Assembly (NCBI GenBank): GCA_963855995.1
Contig: OY979716.1
Location: forward strand, 87,266,173-87,330,172
DNA from: Muricea muricata
Taxonomy: Eukaryota > Cnidaria > Anthozoa > Malacalcyonacea > Plexauridae
Direction: 5' to 3'
DNA length: 64,000 bases
The notes beneath the pieces were generated by a model, which saw nothing but the letters and a program-made list of their open reading frames with translations, was not told the DNA's origin and ran no database searches. Below, piece by piece: positions 54,201 through 64,000 of this stretch. The translations under genes were made by a program, and so were the position numbers. The first letter of the stretch is position 1. Every line of letters begins with the position of its first letter.

Positions 54201-57200
54201 CCTCTCTTTCAAATGTAGCATGTATGTCTTTAAAACATTTTTAGCTGGTATACACTGGAACGCTTTGGAACGCATTTTGGAACGCGTCCGGAATGTAAAT
54301 GGAACGCATTTGTAACGCAAATGGAGCGCGTTCGGAACGCAAATGGAACGCGAACGCAGTGTTAGGTTATTTCTAAACAGTATTGTAAGCTGCAAGTTTA
54401 GTTTTGTTATTAGCATATGAAAAGTAATTTAACTTCATTTGTTAAATGTTGCATGATTATATTGCTTTCCGAAATTTAAGTACGAAATTTCAAACCCATT
54501 TTTTTTAGAAAATTCAGCATTTTTTTCAAAATTTCGGAGTCAAAATTTTAATAAAAAGTGCGCTCAGAACGCTGGAAATCGCATTTCCGAGGCCCTAGAT
54601 TTCAAAATTTTCCGGGGGAGGATACCCCCGGACCCCCCTACTTATGCGAGGTTTTGAAGTTATGCATCAGTCAGTCCAAACGCTGGATCCGCCCCTGGAG
54701 AGGTTCCAAACTGACAGGACTATTGATGTCTGAAAAATAGCCCCAGCAATTCGATTTCAAAGTTTATGTAGCATAAATAGAAACAGAACAGTACTAAATT
54801 TTTATTATTGTTACGTTTGGTATGTATGTATATATGTAATGTAATCGCAATATTTTTGCTTTACCTCTTCCCTGCCCGGTCACTTCATTTTGTAATGGAA
54901 TATCTTTACCTACATAAGACATGTCAAAAAAATTAGTGTACTTAGTCTAGATTAAAATGAAGTATTCCCACTGTTGACCGGTCAAATGTAATTCAGGCGA
55001 GCCAATAAAAATCACTAACTCTTCTGATACCATTTTGATTCAGAAATTGCAATACATATAACTCAAATATGTTCCAAGTAGTTGCAAACCTATCAGTCAA
55101 GTGTACAATTACTTTTAAAAAAGTTACACAATACCGCAAAATGAAAGCTGTTTCCGAGTATTCTAAACCGTGTTGTCGTTACACAGCTTAACGTTTTATG
55201 TGTCAAACTTTTAATTATGTTGCATGGCGGGCATGGGAAAGTATATCTTTCAATTTCACAGTCTGGTAGTCTAATTTTATTGTCAAATCAGAACCCTCAG
55301 GAAACAGTAATTCTTATTTTTTCAATACATATCAATATATTTTACTTCACCTCTTTTCTCCCCTATCAAGTCATCTTGTGATGTAATATCTGCACCTAGA
55401 TTACAGGAGACATCATCATAATTAGCCATTTGATTAAAATCCAGCAGCCTATGGCGATTTCACATGAAAAAATCAATAACACTGATTTACCATGGTAATT
55501 GCATTGAGTCGAGTTCAATTTGGCTTAATATCAAATGTGTGATTACAAATTTTAGTCACATTTTAATACATATCAATATATTTTACTTCACCTCTTTCCT
55601 CCCCTATCAAGTCATCTTGTGATGTAATATCTTCATGTGCACCTAGACTGCAGGAGACATCATCATAATTAGTTATTTGATTAAAATCCAGCAGTCATTA
55701 GCGATTTCACATGAAAACATCAGAAACACCGATTTATAATAGTAATTGCATTGAGTCGCTTTGAACAGTTACATCAACTTTAAATGAAAAATTTCTAACT
55801 TCACGAATCAAATGTCAAGCTGTGTGGACAGAAGATCATTTAACATTGACCAACAGCTTTCTGTAGTCAAACAATGTGTTTCTTTGCAGCAATTTCGGGA
55901 TTTTTTGATAAGTCATATAATAAGCAAAATATTTCACTGTCAATGATTTTGTTTTTATCACAAATTAGGTACCTCAGTTGGGGCGCTTTCCGTAAACACC
56001 AATGTTAAAGTATGTACCATGTGTACTTATGATGTAGAAAAAGTCTAAAATCTAAACTTACTGAAAATTAAACTTACTGGCAACCGTACCCACGAAATCT
56101 GAATGTTTAAAAGTAATTTTGAGTTGGTAGGTAAATGTGATAGGTGTTTCATTGCTGTTTGAAATTTAAGGTAATTTGCTTGCATGTAAAAATCAAACTT
56201 ACCATCGTATGATTCAGGTTCTTTCAGACCAGCACGTCTTAAACGATCATCCAATGATTCTGTTTCCGTTGGCAAAGACGGCAAGTCATCAACTACCAAA
56301 GTATCTTTGCCAAAAAACGATCGTACTTTGTCCCGTACTTTCTTTTCCGGTATACCTTGCAGCAGCGGTATATGAATTACAGTGTCCCTCACTTGTTCCA
56401 TCGTGATGGATTGATGTTTTATACTAGAGGCAAAAGCTGATTTTATTTCAAGGACTTGCGCATGGGTCCACTTATACCGTCCTGGTGAACTTTCTGAGTA
56501 TCGACTGGACGACTCTACATCCTCATCAGCAAAATCACCAGTTCTTTTAGTGCTTGGTGCATCACCTGACCGCATTATTTTGGCTAATTCTTTGGATGTT
56601 TTGACTGCAGACTTGCTTTTATTTTGCAACAAATAATAACGATCTGCAGTAGATGATTTATGAACGATAAGGTTTGCCAAGTCGCCACGCATTTCTTCTT
56701 TGCGTTCGTGGACCGCGGAAACAGCAGCCTTTCGAAAAGAGGTGGCCCCACCGGCAGAAGTCTTCTTCCCAAAAACTTTCCCCCAACAAGCTCCTATCTG
56801 GGCACCGACTTGGGATGAATGCATCTTCGATTGATTTGTGGATAAAAATAGTGGTGAACATGCATCTGTGCTCACATCTCCCAAACTATTTCTAAATTTT
56901 GCAACGAAGATTTTAGTGTACCTGTGCAGCGATGCAGTGAACACAACATTGACAGGGCCATGGGTGGTGAAGGTTTTGTGTTCTTTGACTCTAACGAGAA
57001 AGCACCCGTCTTCTTCAGTCGCAGCTTCAAACTCTCCAAGAGTCATATTGGCCAGCGTGCCAGATCTGCTGCCATTGTTGATGCAGATAGATGTCAGCAG
57101 ATAGTCCCTTACGGAAGTATATTCCACTTGGCTTGGCGTATCGTCCTCCTTTTCGTATCGACCCAAGAGACTTATAGCTGCCCTTGCAACATGGGAAGTG

Positions 57201-59153
57201 TCAAATTCTTTTATTTGTCCAGGGGTTTTCATCGATGACATATCTTCCATTCTCTTCTCCCAAAAACGATCCTGACTCTTCTTTCTAAAGGATCTGGCCC
57301 AAAGCTTCGTTTGCTCTATCAAACTAGTCAACTGTTCGGGCGAAACATTCACGTCTATGCTCTCGCACTTTAAAAATGAGTAAAATTGACCCAAGGATCC
57401 GAGGTAAGATTTTGTAGTGCCAGGTTGCTTTTCCTTCTCAAACCTATTTAACCACTCATTCCGTAGCTTTATCCTTTGTAGTATGTTGGTTAGACTTGGA
57501 CTGGAACTGTCGATATAGTTGACAACCAACTCAACCTGTCTACGACATTGAGTCACGGAACGAGTCCCTCTACTTCCGCCATCTGCCCCTAGAAGCCAAC
57601 TTTCAAAGTTGTCGAATATTTTCTTCAACTCAGCATCAAATACAGGCACACTTGTCACTTGTTCTTCCTTCTCTGGTTCTTCCTTCTCTGGTCCTTCATG
57701 CTTATCATTACTCGACTCGGCGTGGACATCATTTGAGTCATCGCTATTGTCCATGCTGCTGCCGTAAATAGATTTATACACATTCTCGTGGGACTTCTTT
57801 TTCTTTGGAGGAGCTACAGGTTTATAGTCTTCGAAAGATGATACACTTGAATCGCTCACATCAACTGATTCACTTGATTCGTAAGGGTCTACCACATCGA
57901 CTTCATGAGGTGTGGCGTTAGCAAGGCACATCTTGTAGGCTTTACTATTCAGCTTCAGTTTATGCATGTCGGTCAAATGGTTTTGAATGCGTTTCACTAC
58001 AGACATGCAATCGTTGTAAGGACAGATGACGCTCTTGTATTCCCGTTTTGTCTTTCGTCTTGCTTTATCTTTTGCCTTTCTCAGATTAAATGAATTAAGC
58101 ACAGACTGCGCTTTCCTAGGACTCCAAGCATGGCAATTTCTCATATGTCGTGGAAGATGCACCACTTTGGACTTGCATTCCGGAACCGGACACGAATGCT
58201 TCACTCTCTCTTTCGGCTCAGGTTTTTCTGAACAACCCACGTCAGTATCCTCAGGAGGTTGAGAAGGCGTACATTCTTTTACATGGGCAACAACTGTTTC
58301 AGTATTGCTTTTCTACAAAACAGTTAGACACATATTAGCACTGAATTTTTAAACCTGTAACAGAAGGTAATGATCAACCAAGATTTTCGTTTAACCACAC
58401 AAATCTACATAATTATTTCTCAGAAAGTATTTCACGTCTGTCTAAATAAAAGTCTTTATCAAGGGGCCCTTTCATCGTTTATTCCCTAGCTGAAATATTT
58501 TTTAACTCGCTGAGTGCAAATCCCAACTTTCATCAAAACTTACGACAAATGTTTTCAATTTTTAACTATGTCACTAAAAAAGACCCTATAAAAGTAATTT
58601 AAGTCTTCTGGCTTTGTCACTAGCCTGAGGAATAACTCGATCAAGGCGTTTAAAACAAAAGTGACAAGAGAAATTACATTAATAATTTAATTTCATTTCT
58701 TAATTTTCCAAAAATATCATTAAAGCTAATTAAACAGTGTAATAAGTTCGAAAGGTAAGTATATGTAGCATACTAACTTCTTTTGACTCGTAACATTCTT
58801 GCTGCTCATCTTCTCTTGCTTTGTTTTCATCAAGTAAAACTCGCATATCTTCAACATATCCGAGGATCTCCGCCTTAATAGTCTGTGAAAAACAAAACAA
58901 AACAAAAGGCTTATTTAAAGTAGTCTATATGGAATAGCTTTTATAGCAAAACGTGAGCCTGCGATCACTGTCAATGTTTGTCTTGTTTATTTTTTCACTA
59001 ATTGGATCCATTGTTTGTCTGCATTTTGTAATGGTTTGACCAGTAGAAAATTAAATGTTTAAAACTAACCTTATTTGGTAACACCATTTTCAGATCAACA
59101 TTTCTTTCCATTCCCTTATCCGACAATTCATCTTCAAACACACCACCACAATC
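51208..59153 (-). CDS. Gene B copy 2: C2H2 / tyrosine-recombinase / SANT-like protein, 7 exons assigned
   Basis: Exons in order: 59070-59153, 58778-58882, 56203-58312, 55592-55642, 55351-55395, 54865-54909 and 51208-51602. They total 2,835 nt (944 aa plus stop), with phases agreeing as in copy 1. The 2.1-kb exon differs from copy 1 by about 25 substitutions and 6 fewer codons in the acidic Glu/Lys linker. The zinc ligands and the five recombinase residues are unchanged. There is one micro-exon fewer. The final stop TAG of copy 1 is TAT here, so the protein continues 12 residues (YDVKDNRTLESY...). A 2.8-kb hAT element (51921-54697) lies in the last intron. The first exon is again missing: LINE sequence begins 7 bp beyond the first assigned acceptor. 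Confidence 0.78.
51921..54697. mobile_element. Non-autonomous hAT element, 2,777 bp, in the last intron of gene B copy 2
   Basis: Both ends are CAGGGGCGGATCCAG (perfect 15-bp inverted repeats), flanked by GAGAGGTT at 51913-51920 and 54698-54705. Copy 1 has one GAGAGGTT (31606-31613) and no insertion, a precise empty site. Subterminal GATGCATCAGTCAG motifs repeat near both ends. No transposase is encoded. The ends match the hAT element at 10144-12498, so both are probably mobilised by the same enzyme family. Confidence 0.95.
53645..53950. repeat. ~56-bp tandem repeat, about five and a half copies, inside the hAT element
   Basis: The unit begins with GATCCAGTCATCCTGCTGCT and ends ACTTTGAACATTTAACTTGA, repeated with small differences. 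It is non-coding. Another short repeat of GGAACGC/GTTCGGAACGC lies at 54257-54355. Confidence 0.9.
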
Positions 59154-59159
59154 CTAAAA

Positions 59160-59470
59160 AATTTGGATTATTGTGACTCGGTTTGGGCCTATTGCGATAG
59201 AGGTGACATTGATCGTTTAGGGCACCTACAGAATCGTGCTGCTCGAATTGTTATGAGAAGCACTCGTAGTGCTCCAAGTCTGGCCAACCTCAAATGGAAC
59301 AGCCTACAAGACGGGAAATAAACATATTTTTAAATTAGTCAATTTGTGCTTGGAAAAGACTCCTCAGTTTTTACATAACTATTTTTCTTATAATAGAGAC
59401 ATAATAACAAGGTCAACCAGGCAAAGTAATTTTTTATATCTACCCAAGGTACGAACCGAAGCTGCTTAAG
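59160..59470 (+). pseudogene. LINE thumb fragment, copy 2 (shorter)
   Basis: Starts at TTTGGATTATTGTGACTCGG, matching 37066 in copy 1, so the palm and first thumb segments are absent here. It encodes LDYCDSVWAYCDRGDID and RNRAARIVMRSTRSAP-like sequence, then frameshifts into KHIFKLVNLCLEKTPQFLHN. Confidence 0.8.
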
Positions 59471-59503
59471 GAATCTTTTTACGTTAATCATGGTATTACA
59501 AAC

Positions 59504-59617
59504 TAATACCATGATATGAAGGAAATTAGTGATTAAAAGTCCCTCACCCTCGGGAATTCCACAAACCTCCCTCGGCTTTCGGGGACATTTAATCACTAAT
59601 TTTTCTCATATCATAGT
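59504..59617. mobile_element. Foldback MITE, copy 2 counterpart
   Basis: Same arms as 37411-37544. The C-rich loop is shorter and the last bases of the right arm are altered (CATAGTGACTTA). Confidence 0.65.
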
Positions 59618-60122
59618 GACTTATAATAAATGTGTTTCATTCATTCATATACTTACATTTACTACAGTTTCCATTTTAATAATCAGGGCCATTATTTGCT
59701 CTTTTTTTTACCATTCTTTAGAAAGCTAAAGCCTACATTCACAATGCAGTCCATTTTCAACTCTCAACTGCAACTTGCAACTCCAATGTTGAACTACAAA
59801 TATGAAAAATAACAACAAATTTTACTCCTAGAAGGCAACTTTCATGTGTTTGGCCTTTTCATAAGACAACAGCTATTGTGGTTACATAGCTGTACTCCCC
59901 TTTGTTTCACTATATTCCAGCTAACGAATAATGTTCTGTTGTAGCTTCTGTAATAAATTCTGTTTTAGGAAAATTATCATATTGCAGCTAGTGACGATCA
60001 CAATCTCCTATGTGTAACTTTTATTTGGTAGAAATCGAACGCCAAACAAAACCCAAACGAAATGCTACTAGGTAGACAGGTGCATGGATAAAACGAACTC
60101 GATAAAAGAATTTCTGACAACT

Positions 60123-61585
60123 GGGGCCGGTTGTACGAAAGGTGAATAAGTTATCCAGTGGATAAGTTCTATCCAATGGATAAATCTCCTATCCGATGGA
60201 TAGCTATCCGCCGGATAAAAATGCGTTGTATGTCTGTACAAAGCATGAATAGTAGGGTGAATAGCTAGCGTTGCTATGCAAAATGACGAATTTTCAATAT
60301 CAATATTTCTTAAAGATAAAAAAATACTTGATTTTCATTATGTCGTCGTGCATAGAAAAAGCGAAAAGACCGTCAAGACATCCAAAACACAAGGAAAACA
60401 TCCGAGCTCCTAGAATCCTTCTTTGATTTCATCCTTCTCTTGTTGGGCTTGTGGAAATTTTACAAAATCATTCAGTTTACGAGCGATAGCGAGAGTTACT
60501 CGACGAACAATCATCGAAACGGTAGATTTGTCTGCTCCTGCAATAGTGTCTCCAGTAATTTGCAAGAAGCTGCCCATAGCTAAAAATCTCAACGTAATTA
60601 ACACTTGGTTGGTCGCTGAAATAGGGAAAATTCGGTTGGTTGACGGTCGTATTTCGTCTTCAACAAGTCGCGGACGATGTATGAAATTGTTTCTTTGTCA
60701 AAACGATACCATGCTCACAATTCTTTGTCTGAATAGTAACACAAGATATTTTCGTCCGGAATTTCTCACGTGAAAACTCTCTCTGCTCGTCTGTGTCATA
60801 GAAATAATAGATATAGAATGCGTGCTTGGTAACCTAGCCTGTGCCTAAAATTTAAAATAATTTGCCCTTATAAATCCGCCATATTGGATTTGACCAGGAG
60901 TTAAACGTCAGAGTCTGTAAAACAAAGCAGTTCCTAAGAGAAAATTGTCTTTTGACAAATTTACAGCTTAATTACAGTTCCCTTGAAACAATGAGATAAA
61001 GACAGTGACACACTGATGGTAAATAATAGTTGTGTATTATAATACAAAGACGGTTTTAGTTTTGCGTAAACATGATTTACTTTGAAAATGCTTAGCATGC
61101 ATGCATATGACTAAACATTTCGTTTAAAAAGTGACCAAATTGTCGCTTTTTTCATTGACCTTTGAAGCTAAATCAGAAGACATATTAAGATAACAGAAGT
61201 TATGTAAACTATACAATATTTTACAGTGCACTAACAAGGTGATTGTTTGTAAATATCGATTGCTTAAAATTGTCAAAAACTGCCTTTCAAAACTAAGGTC
61301 AGTGAGGAACTCCGATTCAATTTGAACTTGTTTTTAAAACAGAAACATACAAGTTTTAACGCTATGAACATACGTTACACTTTTAACGCTTTATTCACCG
61401 TATACTGTACTTAAACTACCTCCGGAACTCCGATAAATTTATTCAACGAATAGTGCATTTTTATCCGTTGGGTAACGCTATCCAAGCTTCGTACAAGGAG
61501 ATTTTCACTCTGGATAAAATTTATCCGCTGGATAGAGACTTATCCACCGGATAGTGATTTATCCACCTTTCGTACAACCGGCCCC
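60123..61585. mobile_element. PIF/Harbinger element remnant, copy 2
   Basis: The ends are GGGGCCGGTTGTACGAAAGG and its inverted match on the right. Subterminal TATCCNNYGGATAA-type repeats follow (60149-60222 and 61507-61565). Compared with copy 1, about 510 bp of different sequence occupies 60797-61313 in place of about 95 bp. Confidence 0.82.
60345..60703 (-). pseudogene. HARBI1-type transposase fragment (copy 2)
   Basis: On the minus strand, FDKETISYIVRDL is followed (other frame) by STNRIFPISATNQVLITLRF, LAMGSFLQITGDTIAGADKS, TVSMIVRRVTLAIARKLNDF and VKFPQAQQEKDEIKEGF. There is then a TAG where copy 1 has Tyr. This is the N-terminal helix-turn-helix and the start of the DDE nuclease. The catalytic core is absent. 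Confidence 0.8.
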
Positions 61586-61964
61586 AGTGTTCTAACAGTT
61601 TAATACAATCAACAATATATAGACTTGACGGTAGCTTCAATAAAACTGAGTTGAACTATCAACAGGTCGGTTGAATTAGCTGCATATCGATGAACCGTTC
61701 AAATCATTCGAATTGTTCAATCGTACAATCATCAATCGTCTCGAACTAGAATTTAACAGTTAAATAGAACTATAGTATAGTATAATAAGAGATATCATGA
61801 TAACAAGGCTATTAATATGTGACAATAAACAACAATTAACACGTGTTAGATTATAACGCGTATTTAATTACTAAAGTAGAAACCTGATTTTTAGAAATTA
61901 CGCTGATTTGAAAGACAATATACTGAGGGGCAAATCACTCGGAAAAAAAGTGTACGAGATCAAA

Positions 61965-62200
61965 AAATCACGTGATTTTTTTTTTATTTTTTGATTTTTT
62001 TGTGATTTTTTTGGGTTTTTTGTGATTTTTTGAGTTTTTTTCATGATCTTTTTACTTCTTCGTGATTTTTTGATTTTTTTGTGATTTTTTTTATTTTGCA
62101 TGATTTTTTTATTTTTTTCGTGATTATTCGATTTTTTTCACGATTTTTTCTATTTTTTGCGTGATTTTTTGCGTGATTTTTGGATTTTTTAATTTTCGAA
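61965..62200. repeat. T-rich tandem repeat based on GTGATTTTTTGATTTTTT
   Basis: Irregular units of about 18-30 bp made of T-runs and GTGA/CGTGAT. They begin shortly after the right edge of copy 2. Confidence 0.85.
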
Positions 62201-62349
62201 ACAATCTACGTTTGTGCGATCGTACTTAATTAAATTTCAAATCAATTTCCCTCCAAATTTTCCCTTCTCTATCTCTTTTTCTATCTCTGTTTTACTTTCA
62301 GTTTTTAATGCTTTTTCTCTAGCTGAGGATAGAAAAGGAAAATTTTGCC

Positions 62350-62770
62350 TAAAAGAACAAAGGATTTTATTTTATTATTATTATTATTATTATTAACTAT
62401 ATTTATCCAGGATACCCACGTCACCGAAGTGATTTTCAGTGGGGTCCTGCACATCTATCTTACATGAAATTCAGATTTTATGCATGCATTATTTACATCA
62501 TCAAATTTTAACAATAATTATCTAAACATGAGTTCACAGAATGCACATGAGTTATACGGTACAAAACAACAAAATACAATAAACACAATACAGTACAATA
62601 CAATACAATAAATACAATACAATACAATAATACAATATAATAGAACACAATACAATAGAACACGGTACAACACAATACATTACTAACTGACTTATCGTGT
62701 TTTCAAAAGGTTCTTAAAGTTAGATAACGAAGTTGCGTCTTTTAGTTTAATCGATATTTAGTCACAAACT
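62350..62770 (-). mobile_element. 5'-truncated LINE 3' end with (TAA)n tail
   Basis: On the minus strand the C-terminal reading LKDATSLSNFKNLLKTR and a stop lies at about 62697-62752. It is followed by a 3' UTR containing CAGGACCCCACTGAAAATCA and ATCCTGGATAAATATAG, and a tail of TAATAATAATAA at about 62368-62395. The tail and the SLSNFKNLL ending are typical of CR1/Rex-like LINEs. A small ACAAT-rich stretch (62560-62680) lies in the UTR. Confidence 0.65.
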
Positions 62771-62780
62771 GCTACGAGAG

Positions 62781-63202
62781 TAGCCTGCGAATACAGATCC
62801 TTCGAATCACCTCGATGGCGATAAGTAGGGTCTGCGATTTAGCAGCGAAATCTGTGTCTGTACTTACATTTCACAGCGATTAAGGAATACGTGCAGACAA
62901 GAAAATGCCCGTTGTCTAAGTGTTGAACGAGTCTATTTTGAATCATTTAATATATAATTAAGGTTTTCACGAAGCGATTATTTGCTTAAATGTCAGCACG
63001 CTTGAATGTCTCGGCGGCATGTTGTATGGACTTGAATTAAAAAGTATTGAATAACTATAAAATAAATTATTTTCATTGTTCTACTGACCAATCAGGATCT
63101 ATCACACAAAATCTGTAGAAACTGGACACGGATTTCGCTGCTAAATCGCAGACCCTACTTTTCGCCGTCGAGGTGATTCGTAGGGTCTGTATTCGCAGGC
63201 TG
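62781..63202. mobile_element. 422-bp MULE-like MITE with ~80-bp terminal inverted repeats and 9-bp duplication
   Basis: The left arm (TAGCCTGCGAATACAGATCC and on to TAGCAGCGAAATCTGTGTC) and the inverted right arm (CAGCCTGCGAATACAGACCC and on to TAGCAGCGAAATCCGTGTC) match over about 80 bp with few differences. The perfect 9-bp duplication CTACGAGAG is at 62772-62780 and 63203-63211. Long arms with a 9-bp duplication are the Mutator-like signature. It inserted between the LINE tail and the broken gene that follows. Confidence 0.9.
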
Positions 63203-63213
63203 CTACGAGAGCT

Positions 63214-64000
63214 TCACAGCTGAAAAGATATTTTCTTGCAACAGTTGGGTAAAATCTGCTCTAGAGCATCTAATGAAATTGAAAATGAGTAGTTCACACT
63301 GTCCTTTACAATTGACGGGTGGATCGTCGCAACGTAGTTCTCGACAGTCAGGTAACCGCAAGTGAATTGCAGTTCTACTGGTCGAAAAGCAATCACTCTT
63401 TCTCCTTGAGTCTCGTCCTGGTTTTCACTTGGTTTAACTCCATAAAACCAGTTTGCATAGACGCCTATATTACTGGCAGAGTCCTTCTCCAAGTCCACGC
63501 TTCCATTACAAAATTGCCTTTGCTTCTTCGTTCCCAATAGATAAGAAAATTGTACCACTCTGCCCACCAAACACTCCGAACAGTCTATTCATTTAAAAAT
63601 ACACAAATCACCCGATGCAATACTTCTTCTGCTACTGGACACATCTTGTTGACTTCCGACAAACACATGATTGGGCTGAACAGCTCTAACTCGAAGAAGA
63701 CGATCACATGACAACTGGGTATTTTCTTGAAGAAGATAAAGCGCGGTTGTCTTCCGAATGTATGTACCATCGTAAAGTACAAACAGTGACTTCTATTTAC
63801 CGTTACCCAACGACTTCAAAACTCTGTAAGATTTACTCTTAGACGATCCTCGACTATCATACTCTCCATAAGCAGGGAAAATGTTACTTTCATCGGAAGT
63901 TTTACGCAATCGTAATTGCGATAAATCCTCACGAATAGTAATGATTTCTTGGAATGTCATGTATCCATTCTCGGAATTGTCGCTGGACGATGAACTGCTG
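63214..64000 (-). pseudogene. Broken gene of unknown function, runs off the window
   Basis: The minus strand reads TFQEIITIREDLSQLRLRKT, SKSYRVLKSLGNGK, then a TAG (63795-63797), a 2-nt shift near 63780, DGTYIRKTTALYLLQENTQL with SCDRLLRVRAVQPNHVFVGS, a TGA (63589-63591), then CLVGRVVQFSYLLGTKKQRQ, GVYANWFYGVKPSENQDETQ, FRPVELQFTCGYLTVENYVA and a TGA at 63214. Three lesions break an otherwise coherent protein of at least 250 residues with a Ser-rich start. The pattern recalls multicopy uncharacterised proteins of cnidarian genomes, but I can name no function. Confidence 0.55.

Larger units (their letters stand above)
46955..61922 (+). repeat. Large duplicated unit, copy 2
   Basis: Same orientation as 29051-39384 and closely similar throughout. 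It is longer because of insertions at 47759-49841, 50128-50360 and 51921-54697 and a replaced segment at about 60797-61313. The left edge is the assembly gap and its ACGG repeat. The right edge is followed by unrelated T-rich repeats. Confidence 0.95.

Noticed and set aside
61898-62101. Lysine-rich 67-aa minus-strand protein
   Set aside because: Low-complexity translation of the T-rich GTGATTTTTT repeat.

Overview
This window reads as an AT-rich invertebrate nuclear genome, most likely a cnidarian. That guess rests on the gene families present and on splice-site structure, not on any single marker. There are no bacterial operons, no rRNA or full tRNA genes, and no CRISPR array. Introns have GT..AG borders, one polyadenylation signal (AATAAA) is well placed, and most recognisable coding sequence belongs to transposable elements, usually broken.

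Layout. 0.3-4.8 kb: a near full-length APE-type LINE (ORF1 plus endonuclease/reverse transcriptase ORF2) whose ORF2 begins with a 2A-like ribosome-skipping motif. 5-10 kb: degenerate repeats, a tRNA-like SINE head and remnants of an unassigned gene. 10.1-12.5 kb: a non-autonomous hAT element with perfect 8-bp target-site duplications. 13.8-16.3 kb: a broken Helitron Rep/helicase, cut by a GC-ended insertion that itself carries a Tc1/mariner-like MITE. 19.8-22.1 kb: a four-exon minus-strand gene with matching splice phases but two in-frame stops. 22.7-24.0 kb: a broken SAP/YqaJ-nuclease gene, part of which is copied 2 kb downstream inside an array of ACGATATC-containing repeats. 26.3-26.7 kb: the GIY-YIG end of a Penelope-like element. 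26.7-28.3 kb: G-rich tetranucleotide arrays.

The main object is a roughly 10-kb unit present twice in the same orientation (29.05-39.38 kb and 46.96-61.92 kb). Each copy carries a small plus-strand gene (gene A) and, tail-to-tail with it, a multi-exon minus-strand gene (gene B). Gene B encodes a protein with two C2H2-like zinc fingers, a tyrosine-recombinase domain with R-K-R-H-Y residues in order, and two SANT/Myb-like segments joined by tandemly duplicated 45-51-nt phase-1 micro-exons. The assigned exons sum to open frames of 950 and 945 codons (stop included), intact in both copies although the flanks have diverged. The first exon was not found in either copy.

Comparing the two copies exposes clean empty sites for a hAT element, a 233-bp MITE and a 2.1-kb insertion, all in copy 2. 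A run of exactly 200 Ns separates the contig ending in a roughly 460-unit GTAG array from the one that starts inside copy 2. The duplication could therefore be real, or it could be two haplotypes scaffolded in tandem. The window ends with a 5'-truncated LINE tail, a MULE-like MITE with 9-bp target-site duplications and a broken minus-strand gene running off the edge.
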